Shown here: one piece after another, positions 1-6,324 of the stretch
How the letters are laid out: each line of letters opens with the position of its first letter
Numbering within the stretch: position 1 is the first letter of the stretch
NCBI GenBank assembly: GCA_030603265.1
Contig: JAUVYD010000049.1
Coordinates: 1 to 8,295, forward strand
DNA from: Dehalococcoidia bacterium
GTDB taxonomy: Bacteria > Chloroflexota > Dehalococcoidia > GIF9 > AB-539-J10
Direction of reading: 5' to 3'
DNA length: 8,295 nucleotides
Made by a program: the position numbers and the translations under genes
The notes under the pieces: model-generated
Seen by the model: only the letters and a program-made list of their open reading frames with translations
Databases searched by the model: none
What the model was told of the DNA's origin: nothing

Positions 1-1024
1 TACAGGCGATGCACGGGACGATATCCTCTTCTTTCCCTGCCGCCAGCTTGTTAGCCAACTCGGGCTCTGCGAGGAGCGCCTTCCCGATTGCTACCAGGTC
101 CGTGATTCCTTCCTCGAGAAGCTCTTCGGCCGCTTCCGGAGTGATGCGCCCTACGGCCATCACCGGCATCTTCAGAGCCCCCTTCATCGCCGCGGCCAGA
201 TACGCAATCACCGCGGGCCTGAAGACAGCCGTGGTCCTGTTCGTCGGCGTCGAGGGGCCATAAGCAGATACGTGCACCGCCAGAGATCCCGCCTGCTCGG
301 CGAGCTTCGCCACTTCCACCGCCTCTTCCAGTGACGTGCCCTCTTCTACTCCGTATTCCCGGCCGTTCGTCCTGATCCAGAGCGGATACTCCGCTCCTGT
401 CGCGGCGCGCACCGCTCCGATGACCTCGACAAGGAAACGGGCCCGGTTACTGATGTCGCCGCCATACTCGTCCGTCCGCTTGTTCGCCGCCCTGGAGATG
501 AATTCGTCTATCAGGTAGCTGTGCGCCCCGTGAATCTCCACAGCGTCGAAGCCCGCCTGCTTCGCACGAACCGCGGCACGAGCGAACGAATCTACTGTGG
601 ACCTTATCTCCGCCACGCTCAGCTCCCTGGGCAGCTCGCCTCGAGGGTCCGCGATTGCCGACGGGGCGACCGGCTGCATGCCCGTGAGGCTTGACTTCGC
701 CATCCGGCCCCCGTGATGGAGCTGGATCGCCGCCACGGCGCCGTGGCGCTTGATGACGTCGGCCAGGTCCCGCAGGCCCGGCAGCAGTCCGTCGTCATAG
801 ATGCCGAGCTGATTCGCGAACGCCTGTCCCACCGGGTCAATGTAGGACGCCTCCACGATGATGAGCCCCGTTCCGCCTCTCGCGCGCGCCTCATAGTGCG
901 CCTTGAGTTGCTCCGTCACACGGCCCTTCTCGTCCGCGTACTGGCTCGTGATGGGGGCCATCACAACTCTATTCCGAAGCGGGAGCGGTCCCAGATGGAA
1001 GGGTTCCAGTATGCGTCTTGTCAT
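1..1024 (-). CDS. Old Yellow Enzyme family NADH:flavin oxidoreductase, 3' end cut off
   Basis: I read 341 codons from an ATG at 1024; the frame is still open at the left edge, so the C-terminus is missing. The start MTRRILEPFHLGPLPLRNRV is the FMN-binding opening of the Old Yellow Enzyme TIM barrel. Other family landmarks are QLHHGGR (about 101-107), EIHGAHSYLIDEF (163-175, active-site His pair plus a Tyr at the place of FadH Tyr166), NKRTDEYGGD (181-190) and the phosphate-binding strand VGRITPEAAEEL (291-302). Usual GRA/GRP near 313 reads GKA. The last visible residues, PCIAC, look like the start of the Cys cluster that binds [4Fe-4S] in the longer FadH/trimethylamine dehydrogenase/enoate reductase branch. 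That branch adds a C-terminal FAD/NAD domain, here presumably outside the window. Substrate cannot be told. It follows fmt after 38 bases, probably co-transcribed. Confidence 0.88.
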   Translation of the reverse strand, partial: MTRRILEPFHLGPLPLRNRVVMAPITSQYADEKGRVTEQLKAHYEARARGGTGLIIVEASYIDPVGQAFANQLGIYDDGLLPGLRDLADVIKRHGAVAAIQLHHGGRMAKSSLTGMQPVAPSAIADPRGELPRELSVAEIRSTVDSFARAAVRAKQAGFDAVEIHGAHSYLIDEFISRAANKRTDEYGGDISNRARFLVEVIGAVRAATGAEYPLWIRTNGREYGVEEGTSLEEAVEVAKLAEQAGSLAVHVSAYGPSTPTNRTTAVFRPAVIAYLAAAMKGALKMPVMAVGRITPEAAEELLEEGITDLVAIGKALLAEPELANKLAAGKEEDIVPCIAC

Positions 1025-1033
1025 CGTCCTTGC

Positions 1034-1039
1034 TCCTCC
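1034..1039 (-). promoter_or_regulatory. Ribosome binding site of the flavin oxidoreductase
   Basis: The minus strand reads GGAGGA nine bases before the ATG at 1024. This is the strongest Shine-Dalgarno sequence in the window and fixes the start of this gene, which lies in the short gap after fmt. Confidence 0.7.
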
Positions 1040-1062
1040 GGTCTTTTCCTCAGCCGCTTTCT

Positions 1063-2019
1063 CTACGTCATGAGAGACGACCCGATGAAGTCACCATGCC
1101 CACGAACGAACTCCTCCGCTGAAACCTGGCGCTTTCCTTCGAGCTGTACCTCTCCAAGGCCAAGAAGTCCTTCCCCGGTCACAACTCCGATTCGGAGCGC
1201 TGAGGTGGCGGGCAATTCCACCACTCTCCCCACATCTCCTCTCTGCCACCCCTGAAGCGGCCGGCCGCTGAGTATCTTCAGTCGCTTCCCTCCCCATGCC
1301 GTGTAACATCCAGGCCATGGATGATACGCCCTCACCTGCCTCCAGAGCTCCACAGCGGGCAGGGACCAGTCGAGCCCCGCGTCTTTCGCTCGAATCAGTT
1401 CGCTCGAGGTAGCGAGCGCCTCATCCTGCGGCCGGGGCACAAGGTCTCCTTCAATCCACTTCCAGAGGGTGGAACACAGCAGGCGAGCCCCCATCTCAGA
1501 CAGGGCCTCTGTCAGGCCACCGGTGGTATCAGTCTCGCTGATGCTGCGCGACTCCTGACTGAGCACCGGCCCTGTGTCCAGTCCCTCATCCATGAGCATT
1601 ATTGACACTCCCGTCTCAGCATCACCGCGCAACAGCGCCGCTGCCACAGGAGAAGGCCCTCTGTGACGAGGCAGGAGCGATGGGTGAACATTCAGACACC
1701 CCAGGCGGGGCACCTCCAGCACTTCCCGGGGAAGCAGATACGCGAATGCCGCAACCACGACGACCTCCGGCCGAAGCTCCGCAAGCGACACGACACTCTC
1801 CTGTCCGCGCATGGTAGATGGCTCAATGACACGAAAGCCGTGCTCAAGCGCAGCTCGTTTAACGGGCGATGGAGCCATGTGCCGCCCACGTCCCGCCGGA
1901 CGCTCCGGCCGGGTGTACACAGCGACTATCTCGCAGGGGCTGCGTGCGAGCTCTTCCAAGACTGGCACGCCGAATTCCGGCGTGCCCATGAAAACAATTC
2001 TAGGATTCACCTGGGGCAC
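1063..2019 (-). CDS. fmt: Methionyl-tRNA formyltransferase
   Basis: The enzyme transfers a formyl group from 10-formyltetrahydrofolate to Met-tRNAfMet in the cytosol, making the bacterial initiator tRNA. The 318-residue product has the family length. It shows RIVFMGTPEFGVPVLEEL (7-24), the loop RPAGRGRHMAPSPVK (40-54), the core NVHPSLLPRHRG (110-121) with Asn110 and His112, and DEGLDTGPVL (144-153) with Asp148. These match the catalytic Asn-His-Asp of E. coli Fmt. The tRNA-contacting C-terminal domain begins near DWSLPAVELWRQVRAYHPWPG (218-238). The start is uncertain. GTG at 2019 gives MPQVNPRIVF; GTG at 2010 gives MNPRIVF, closer to the usual family start. Neither has a good ribosome site. 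def, a common partner, is absent; the downstream neighbour is the flavin oxidoreductase. Confidence 0.96.
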   Translation of the reverse strand: MPQVNPRIVFMGTPEFGVPVLEELARSPCEIVAVYTRPERPAGRGRHMAPSPVKRAALEHGFRVIEPSTMRGQESVVSLAELRPEVVVVAAFAYLLPREVLEVPRLGCLNVHPSLLPRHRGPSPVAAALLRGDAETGVSIMLMDEGLDTGPVLSQESRSISETDTTGGLTEALSEMGARLLCSTLWKWIEGDLVPRPQDEALATSSELIRAKDAGLDWSLPAVELWRQVRAYHPWPGCYTAWGGKRLKILSGRPLQGWQRGDVGRVVELPATSALRIGVVTGEGLLGLGEVQLEGKRQVSAEEFVRGHGDFIGSSLMT

Positions 2020-2049
2020 ATTTTCGACGATTTGTCCTATTTATGTCAA
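2020..2049 (-). promoter_or_regulatory. Candidate fmt promoter
   Basis: The minus strand carries a perfect TTGACA (2049-2044), an 18-base spacer and GAAAAT (2025-2020), a 4 of 6 match to TATAAT. A transcript from it would start near 2013, only a few bases before GTG 2010 and downstream of GTG 2019. If this promoter is used, fmt would be nearly leaderless and begin at 2010. The -35 is strong and the -10 weak. Confidence 0.4.
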
Positions 2050-2064
2050 AGCGTCCCTAGAGAA

Positions 2065-2074
2065 GCCCCGGGGC
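2065..2074. repeat. Perfect 10-base GC palindrome between fmt and dnaA
   Basis: GCCCCGGGGC is self-complementary without a loop, in the divergent gap between fmt and dnaA. Both genes point away, so it is not a terminator for either. It could be a dimeric protein site or chance in GC-rich DNA. Confidence 0.35.
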
Positions 2075-2102
2075 CTTTGCTAAATTGATATCCATGCTCG
2101 TG

Positions 2103-2132
2103 ACCCCCGCTAGGTCCGTCAGAACCCCCGCT
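2103..2132 (+). repeat. Two direct copies of ACCCCCGCT spaced 21 bases
   Basis: Copies lie at 2103-2111 and 2124-2132. The start-to-start distance of 21 bases is about two helical turns, so both would face the same side of DNA. They flank the place where the -35 of the candidate dnaA promoter would lie. An operator role is inference. Confidence 0.35.
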
Positions 2133-2145
2133 CTTCTTGCATAAT
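2116..2145 (+). promoter_or_regulatory. Candidate dnaA promoter
   Basis: CATAAT at 2140-2145 is a 5 of 6 match to TATAAT. The region 18 bases upstream (CCGTCA, 2116-2121) is a poor -35. Transcription would start near 2152, giving a leader of about 47 bases. The weak -35 and adjacent direct repeats would suit a regulated promoter, but this is inferred. Confidence 0.3.
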
Positions 2146-2191
2146 CCTTCCCTCGTATTCGTCCTGGGCAACTGCATCTATTTGATATCTG

Positions 2192-2197
2192 TGGAGG
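2192..2197 (+). promoter_or_regulatory. Ribosome binding site of dnaA
   Basis: TGGAGG ends one base before GTG 2199 and four bases before the adjacent in-frame TTG at 2202. Spacing favours TTG 2202 slightly; the protein differs by one residue. Confidence 0.5.
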
Positions 2198-2198
2198 C

Positions 2199-3533
2199 GT
2201 GTTGGAGTCGGCACACGAGATTTGGCAGAAGGCCTTAGGCGAACTTCAAACTCAAGTAAGCCGTGTCAACTACAATACGTGGCTGCGCAACAGCCATGGG
2301 GTGTCCTGTGACAACGGCGTGTTCATCGTCGGGACACCGAGCGCGTTTGTCGCCGAGTGGCTGACCAAACGTCTCCGCTCGCTTGTGAAGAAGACTCTCA
2401 CGCACGTGGTCGGCTACGACACCGAAGTCGAGTTCGTTGTCCGCGACAGGCTCCCTCCTCAGCGCAGGCCACAGCTGCAGTCAGCGCTGGCCGATGGCGG
2501 CGTCAGCACAAGAGCCCGCGTTGAGGCACCCGACTCTCGATTCACTTTCGATAACTTCGTCGTGGGCAGCTGCAACCGCCTCGCTTGCGCTACGGCCCTC
2601 GAGATTGCGGAGAACTCCCCGAGCTCCTTCAACCCCCTGTATCTCTACAGCGGCACCGGGCAGGGAAAGACACATCTGCTTCAGGCAATAGGCCATGCAG
2701 CACGCCTGAGCGGCCGGCAGGTGCTCTACATGACGGCAGAGCGCTTCACAGATGAGTTCGTCCTTGCCGTGAGGCAGAAACGCGTCGAAGAGTTCAGTTC
2801 GAAATTCAGAGCACTCTCGCTGCTCCTTTTCGACGACATCCAGTTCCTTGCCAACAAGCGCCAGACCCTGCAGTGCTTCTACCATATCTTCGACGAGCTT
2901 CATCAGAAGGACTGCCAGATAGCCGTTGCGGGCGATCGTCATCCCCGGGACATGCACATGCTCGGCGACAAGCTCAGAAGCCGTCTGGAAAGCGGCATGG
3001 TGGCCTGCATTCAGCCACCTGAGTGCGAGACCCGACTCGGTTTCCTGGAGGCCAGAGCGGCCGAGGCTGACAGCTGCATACCTGCCGACGCCCTCCGGAT
3101 TCTAGCCCAGGAAGTGCGCGGAAACATGCGACAACTCGAAGGCGCCCTCGTCTACCTCGCCGCCCAGGCCAGACTGACCGGGGATGACATCAACGCACAG
3201 TCTGTCCACAATCTCCTCACCAGTATTTCGACCACCGGCGACAATGGAGCCATCGTCCACGAGGTCGCCGACTCCTTCGACGTCCCAATGGAAGAGCTTC
3301 TCGGCAAAAAGAGAGACCGGAAGACCGCTCTCGCGAGGCACGTTGCCATGTACCTCATGCGCACTGAGACCAGCTGTTCTCTCTCGGAGATTGGTCGCCA
3401 ACTCGGCAACCGTGACCACGCAACCATCCTCCACGGCCACAACAGGATTGCCATGGAACTGAAACAGAACCCGAAACTGAGCAAGCAAGTTGCCAGGATT
3501 CGGGAGCGGCTGGCGCAGGACAAAGGTCTGTAG
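2199..3533 (+). CDS. dnaA: Chromosomal replication initiator protein DnaA
   Basis: DnaA is an ATP-dependent AAA+ protein that binds DnaA boxes at oriC, melts the origin and loads the helicase; it also acts as a transcription factor. At 444 residues it has normal length. Domain I (about 5-80) opens IWQKALGELQ, domain II is short (about 84-112), and domain III starts at FTFDNFVVGSCN (115-126). Walker A is SGTGQGKT (151-158), Walker B LLLFDD (208-213), the arginine finger is Arg262 in DKLRSRLESG, and sensor II is Arg311 in GNMRQLEGAL. Domain IV has ARHVAMYLMR (379-388) and the box-recognition helix NRDHATILH (404-412). Oddities: Walker A starts with Ser where Gly is usual, sensor I reads AGDR where TSDR or SSDR is usual, and recognition residue 408 is Ala. 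dnaN and recF do not follow. The stop codon overlaps the first DnaA-like box of the candidate origin. Confidence 0.97.
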   Translation: MLESAHEIWQKALGELQTQVSRVNYNTWLRNSHGVSCDNGVFIVGTPSAFVAEWLTKRLRSLVKKTLTHVVGYDTEVEFVVRDRLPPQRRPQLQSALADGGVSTRARVEAPDSRFTFDNFVVGSCNRLACATALEIAENSPSSFNPLYLYSGTGQGKTHLLQAIGHAARLSGRQVLYMTAERFTDEFVLAVRQKRVEEFSSKFRALSLLLFDDIQFLANKRQTLQCFYHIFDELHQKDCQIAVAGDRHPRDMHMLGDKLRSRLESGMVACIQPPECETRLGFLEARAAEADSCIPADALRILAQEVRGNMRQLEGALVYLAAQARLTGDDINAQSVHNLLTSISTTGDNGAIVHEVADSFDVPMEELLGKKRDRKTALARHVAMYLMRTETSCSLSEIGRQLGNRDHATILHGHNRIAMELKQNPKLSKQVARIRERLAQDKGL

Positions 3534-3581
3534 ACAACCTGTTGATAGCCTTACGATACCTGCTGTAGACACTGTCGACAA
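3529..3581 (-). repeat. Cluster of four DnaA-box-like 9-mers
   Basis: Plus-strand units are TGTAGACAA (3529-3537), TGTTGATAG (3540-3548), TGTAGACAC (3564-3572) and TGTCGACAA (3573-3581), all in one orientation and sharing TGTNGAYA. Their reverse complements, such as TTGTCTACA and TTGTCGACA, differ from the high-GC DnaA box TTGTCCACA at one or a few bases. The last two abut, and the first overlaps the dnaA stop codon. Confidence 0.55.
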
Positions 3582-3675
3582 CCGACTCGGGCCTTCTCAC
3601 AACTTGTGTTTCCATCAAACGCGGCTGTTCACTTTGACTCGACTTATCCGTCCAGCCTATGACTACTACCTCTAG

Positions 3676-3684
3676 TGTTATACT
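3676..3684 (+). promoter_or_regulatory. Candidate nadD promoter (extended -10)
   Basis: TGTTATACT gives an extended -10 (TG at 3676-3677, TATACT at 3679-3684) with no clear -35 at the usual distance. It predicts a start near 3691 and a leader of about 30 bases. An alternative is TTGACT (3634-3639) with TATGAC (3658-3663) at an 18-base spacer. Either would send transcription out of the candidate origin. Confidence 0.4.
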
Positions 3685-3719
3685 CCTCTACCTTAATCCA
3701 ATATGTGTATAGGACAGTA

Positions 3720-4322
3720 ATGAGAATAGGTATTCTTGGCGGCACGTTCGATCCGGTACATGTGGGGCACATATTCGTTGCGGAGGAGGCGCGTATCCGG
3801 CTCTCTCTTGACATGGTGCTGTTCGTTGTGGCGGGAAATCCATGGTTGAAGGTTGAGCGGGACATCAGTTTGTCGGAGCACAGGATAGAGATGGTTCGGC
3901 TGTCGATAGCGAAGCACAAGCAGTTCGACATCTCCACTGTGGAAGTGGAACGCGGTGGGCCATCCTACACAGTTGATACGCTGGAAGAGTTGCGTACTGC
4001 CTCGGGTGAAAATGAGTACTACTTGATTCTGGGGCGGGACAGCTTCACTGAACTGCCTCTGTGGAAGGAGCCCGAGAGGATTGTGGAGATGTGCAAGCTT
4101 GTCGTGGTGCCGAGGATTGGAACGAACTTGCCGGAGCTGAGAGAGGTGGCGGCGCGTATCAGGGGATTGTCAGGCGAAAACGTGGTCACACTGGACTCTC
4201 CGATGATAGGAATCAGCTCTTCCGGCATACGGGAACGCGTGGCGAGAGGGCTTCCGATTGACTACCTGGTTCCCGGTGAGGTAGAGAAGTACATAGTAGC
4301 TCACGGCTTGTACCGTGGCTGA
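3720..4322 (+). CDS. nadD: Nicotinate-nucleotide adenylyltransferase
   Basis: NadD joins nicotinate mononucleotide and ATP to give deamido-NAD, the step before NAD synthetase. I chose ATG 3720 because AGGA (3711-3714) lies five bases upstream and MRIGILGGTFDPVHVGH is the exact family start; an upstream GTG at 3675 would add 15 unsupported residues and fall in the promoter. The 200-residue length is normal. Nucleotidyltransferase motifs are GTFDPVHVGH (8-17) and ISSSGIRERV (165-174, the ISSTxIR signature). PSYTVDTLEEL (81-91), LGRDSFTELPLWK (104-116) and VVVPR (128-132) also fit. Where many NadD proteins have PPHK, this has NPWLK (40-44). It is the most G-rich plus-strand gene in the window, in contrast to dnaA. 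It converges on gyrB with 6 bases between stops. Confidence 0.96.
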   Translation: MRIGILGGTFDPVHVGHIFVAEEARIRLSLDMVLFVVAGNPWLKVERDISLSEHRIEMVRLSIAKHKQFDISTVEVERGGPSYTVDTLEELRTASGENEYYLILGRDSFTELPLWKEPERIVEMCKLVVVPRIGTNLPELREVAARIRGLSGENVVTLDSPMIGISSSGIRERVARGLPIDYLVPGEVEKYIVAHGLYRG

Positions 4323-4328
4323 TGGTTA

Positions 4329-6245
4329 TCAGATGTCGAGGTTCTCGACCGCCTCGGCGTGGTCCTGAATGTAGTTCTTGCGGGGTTCAACTTCGCTGCC
4401 CATCAGCATCTGGAAGACCTCGTCTGCTGAGGTGCTGTCCTCGATTTCCACTCTGAGCAAAGTCCTTGTGTCAGGATTCATAGTGGTTTGCCACAGTTGC
4501 TCCGGACTCATCTCGCCAAGACCCTTGTAGCGCTGGATGTCCCCTCTGCCACCGAAGCTACGCATTGCGTCATCCTTCTGTTGCTCGGTATAGACCCATG
4601 CCTCACGCTTCCCGGAGCGGACGCGGTACAGCGGTGGCTGCGCTATGTAGAGATGGCCCTCTTCGATAAGCTCCGGCATGTGCCGGTAGAAGAAGGTGAG
4701 GAGCAACGTGCGGATGTGAGCGCCATCGACGTCGGCGTCGGTCATGATGATTACCCGGTGGTAGCGGAGCTTGGTCAGGTCGAGACCATCGGGCCCGGCC
4801 CTCAGGGCGGTCCCCAGCGCACGTATCTCTTCGTGAGCGAGTATCTTCTCCGGAGTCGCCTTCTCTACGTTAAGTATTTTCCCCCTGAGAGGGAGTATCG
4901 CTTGAAAGCGCCTGTCTCTGCCCTGCTTGGCCGAGCCACCTGCGGAGTCTCCCTCGACGAGGTACAGTTCACAGAATTCCGGGTTCTTCTCAGAGCAGTC
5001 GGCCAGCTTGCCGGGGAGAGTGGCTGTGTCAAAGCTGCTCTTCTTGAAGACCAGCTCACGAGCTCTCCGAGCGGCCTCCCGGGCGCGCGCGGAGACAAGG
5101 CACTTGTCGAGGATAGACCGTGCCTCTTCGGGATGCTGCTCGAGGTAGAGCCCCAGCTGGTCGGCAACAATGGACTCAACCTGGCCCCTGACCTCCGGGT
5201 TGCCGAGCTTGCCTTTGGTCTGGCCCTCGAACTGGGGATTGGAGAGCTTGACACTTATCACGGCCACCAGGCCCTGTCGCACATCATCACCGGTCAGGCC
5301 GGGATCGCTGTCCTTGGTGAGCTTGTTCTTGCGGGTGTAGTCGGTGAGGACCCGAGTGAGCGCCGCACGAAAGCCGGTGAGGTGGCTTCCTCCGTCCCGG
5401 GTGTTGACGCAGTTGGCGAACGAAGACGTGTTCTCCGCCATGCCGTCGTTGTACTGAATGGCAACCTCGACTGTCGAACTGTCGGCCGTGCCGGAGATGT
5501 AGATAGGGTCGAAGTGGATTGGGTTCTTCTCGCGGCTCAGGCGGCGGACATAGCTCGCGATACCACCCTCGAAGTAGTACGTTCTCTCTTCATCAACTCT
5601 CTCGTCAGTGAAGTGGATGGTGATGCCCTTGTTGAGAAAGGCCATCTCCCGCAATCGCTGACAGGTGATGGGGAAATCGTAGGAGATGTCCTCGAATATC
5701 TCCGAGTCGGCCAGAAAAGTGGTGCGGGTTCCCGTCTCCTCGGTTTCTCCAATAGCCGTGATGTCACAGGTTGGTACGCCGCGCTCGTACTCCTGGCAGT
5801 ACACCTTGCCTTCGCGCCGCACCTCGACGCGGGTGCGACTTGAGAGGGCGTTCACGACCGAGGCACCGACCCCGTGGAGGCCACTGGATACGCTGTAGAG
5901 GTGGTTGCCGAACTTGCCGCCGGCATGGAGCCGCGTCATGACTGCTTCGAGCGCAGTGATGTCCGTTGACGGAATGAGCTCGACAGGGATGCCACGACCA
6001 TTGTCCCGCACGGTGATGGAGTTGTCCGGGTGTATTGTGACCTCTATGCTGTCGCAATAGCCCGCCATCGCTTCGTCGAGGCTGTTGTAGGCAATCTCGT
6101 ACAGGAGGTGCTGGAGGCCCTCGAACCCTGTGCCGCCTATGTACATGCCGGGACGGAGGCGGACAGCCTCGATCTCGTCAAGTATCTGAATGTCGCGGGA
6201 CGTATAGTCCCTGGGGCGAGGATTCCCGTTCTCAGCAGCAGACAT
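4329..6245 (-). CDS. gyrB: DNA gyrase subunit B
   Basis: GyrB is the ATPase subunit of the A2B2 gyrase that introduces negative supercoils. From ATG 6245 it has 638 residues, the short form typical of Gram-positives and relatives; a GTG at 6257 would add four residues, and neither start has a close ribosome site. The GHKL ATPase has Glu50 and Asn54, RDNGRGIP (80-87) and GLHGVGASVVNALS (122-135). A transducer domain follows. The TOPRIM domain has LVEGDSAGGSAKQGRD (429-444), PLRGKILNVEKA (452-463) and the metal site TDADVDGAH (502-510). The tail has QRYKGLGEM (571-579) and ends ENLDI. The paired QTTMNPDTRTLL and NLDI end favour GyrB over ParE. Position 53, usually Asp, is Tyr. gyrA is not in the window. 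It has its own candidate promoter downstream of hisS. Confidence 0.95.
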   Translation of the reverse strand: MSAAENGNPRPRDYTSRDIQILDEIEAVRLRPGMYIGGTGFEGLQHLLYEIAYNSLDEAMAGYCDSIEVTIHPDNSITVRDNGRGIPVELIPSTDITALEAVMTRLHAGGKFGNHLYSVSSGLHGVGASVVNALSSRTRVEVRREGKVYCQEYERGVPTCDITAIGETEETGTRTTFLADSEIFEDISYDFPITCQRLREMAFLNKGITIHFTDERVDEERTYYFEGGIASYVRRLSREKNPIHFDPIYISGTADSSTVEVAIQYNDGMAENTSSFANCVNTRDGGSHLTGFRAALTRVLTDYTRKNKLTKDSDPGLTGDDVRQGLVAVISVKLSNPQFEGQTKGKLGNPEVRGQVESIVADQLGLYLEQHPEEARSILDKCLVSARAREAARRARELVFKKSSFDTATLPGKLADCSEKNPEFCELYLVEGDSAGGSAKQGRDRRFQAILPLRGKILNVEKATPEKILAHEEIRALGTALRAGPDGLDLTKLRYHRVIIMTDADVDGAHIRTLLLTFFYRHMPELIEEGHLYIAQPPLYRVRSGKREAWVYTEQQKDDAMRSFGGRGDIQRYKGLGEMSPEQLWQTTMNPDTRTLLRVEIEDSTSADEVFQMLMGSEVEPRKNYIQDHAEAVENLDI

Positions 6246-6324
6246 GGCCAGACGCACCTTTGTGATTACCGGGCAGCATTGGGGCTTGTGGGCAGACGGC
6301 CACTACGGTCCCGGGTTGGTGGAG

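Larger units (their letters stand above)
2085..2189 (+). repeat. Two direct copies of TTGATATC before dnaA
   Basis: Copies lie at 2085-2092 and 2182-2189, 97 bases apart. The similarity runs on (TTGATATCCATG and TTGATATCTGTG, 10 of 12 identical). The second copy ends just before the dnaA ribosome site. GATATC is itself a palindrome. They could be regulator sites for dnaA; function is unknown. Confidence 0.35.
3529..3719. other. oriC: Candidate chromosomal replication origin (oriC)
   Basis: This 186-base gap between dnaA and nadD begins with four DnaA-box-like 9-mers. Positions 3656-3720 are about 63% A+T by hand count, against roughly 41-45% in neighbouring genes, a candidate unwinding element. 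A further near-box, CTATACACA on the minus strand at 3704-3712, differs at one base from TTATNCACA. An 11-base inverted repeat, CACAACTTGTG, is at 3598-3608. The minus strand at 3674-3657 reads TAG AGG TAG TAG TCA TAG, faintly like DnaA-trios. The plus-strand G/C balance flips across this gap. Origins next to dnaA are common in bacteria; activity here is inferred. Confidence 0.6.

Noticed and set aside
713..1255. A 180-codon plus-strand frame spanning the flavoenzyme start and the fmt end.
   Set aside because: It overlaps two well-supported genes in antisense, and its product is low-complexity and Arg/Ser/Pro-rich without family features.
2064..2085. The GC palindrome followed by TTTGCTAAATT as a rho-independent terminator.
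   Set aside because: No loop, no T run, and both flanking genes are transcribed away from it.
3202..3210. CTGTCCACA inside dnaA, one base from a DnaA box.
   Set aside because: It is isolated within coding sequence and explained by the DnaA protein codons; a single one-mismatch 9-mer is expected by chance.
3102..3581. A 159-codon minus-strand frame opposite the dnaA 3' end.
   Set aside because: It is the antisense of DnaA domains III and IV and has no independent support.
4488..5843. A 451-codon open frame on the plus strand opposite gyrB.
   Set aside because: It lies wholly antisense to the clear GyrB TOPRIM and transducer regions, its translation matches no family I know, and such long antisense frames are expected from the G/C-ending codons of gyrB.
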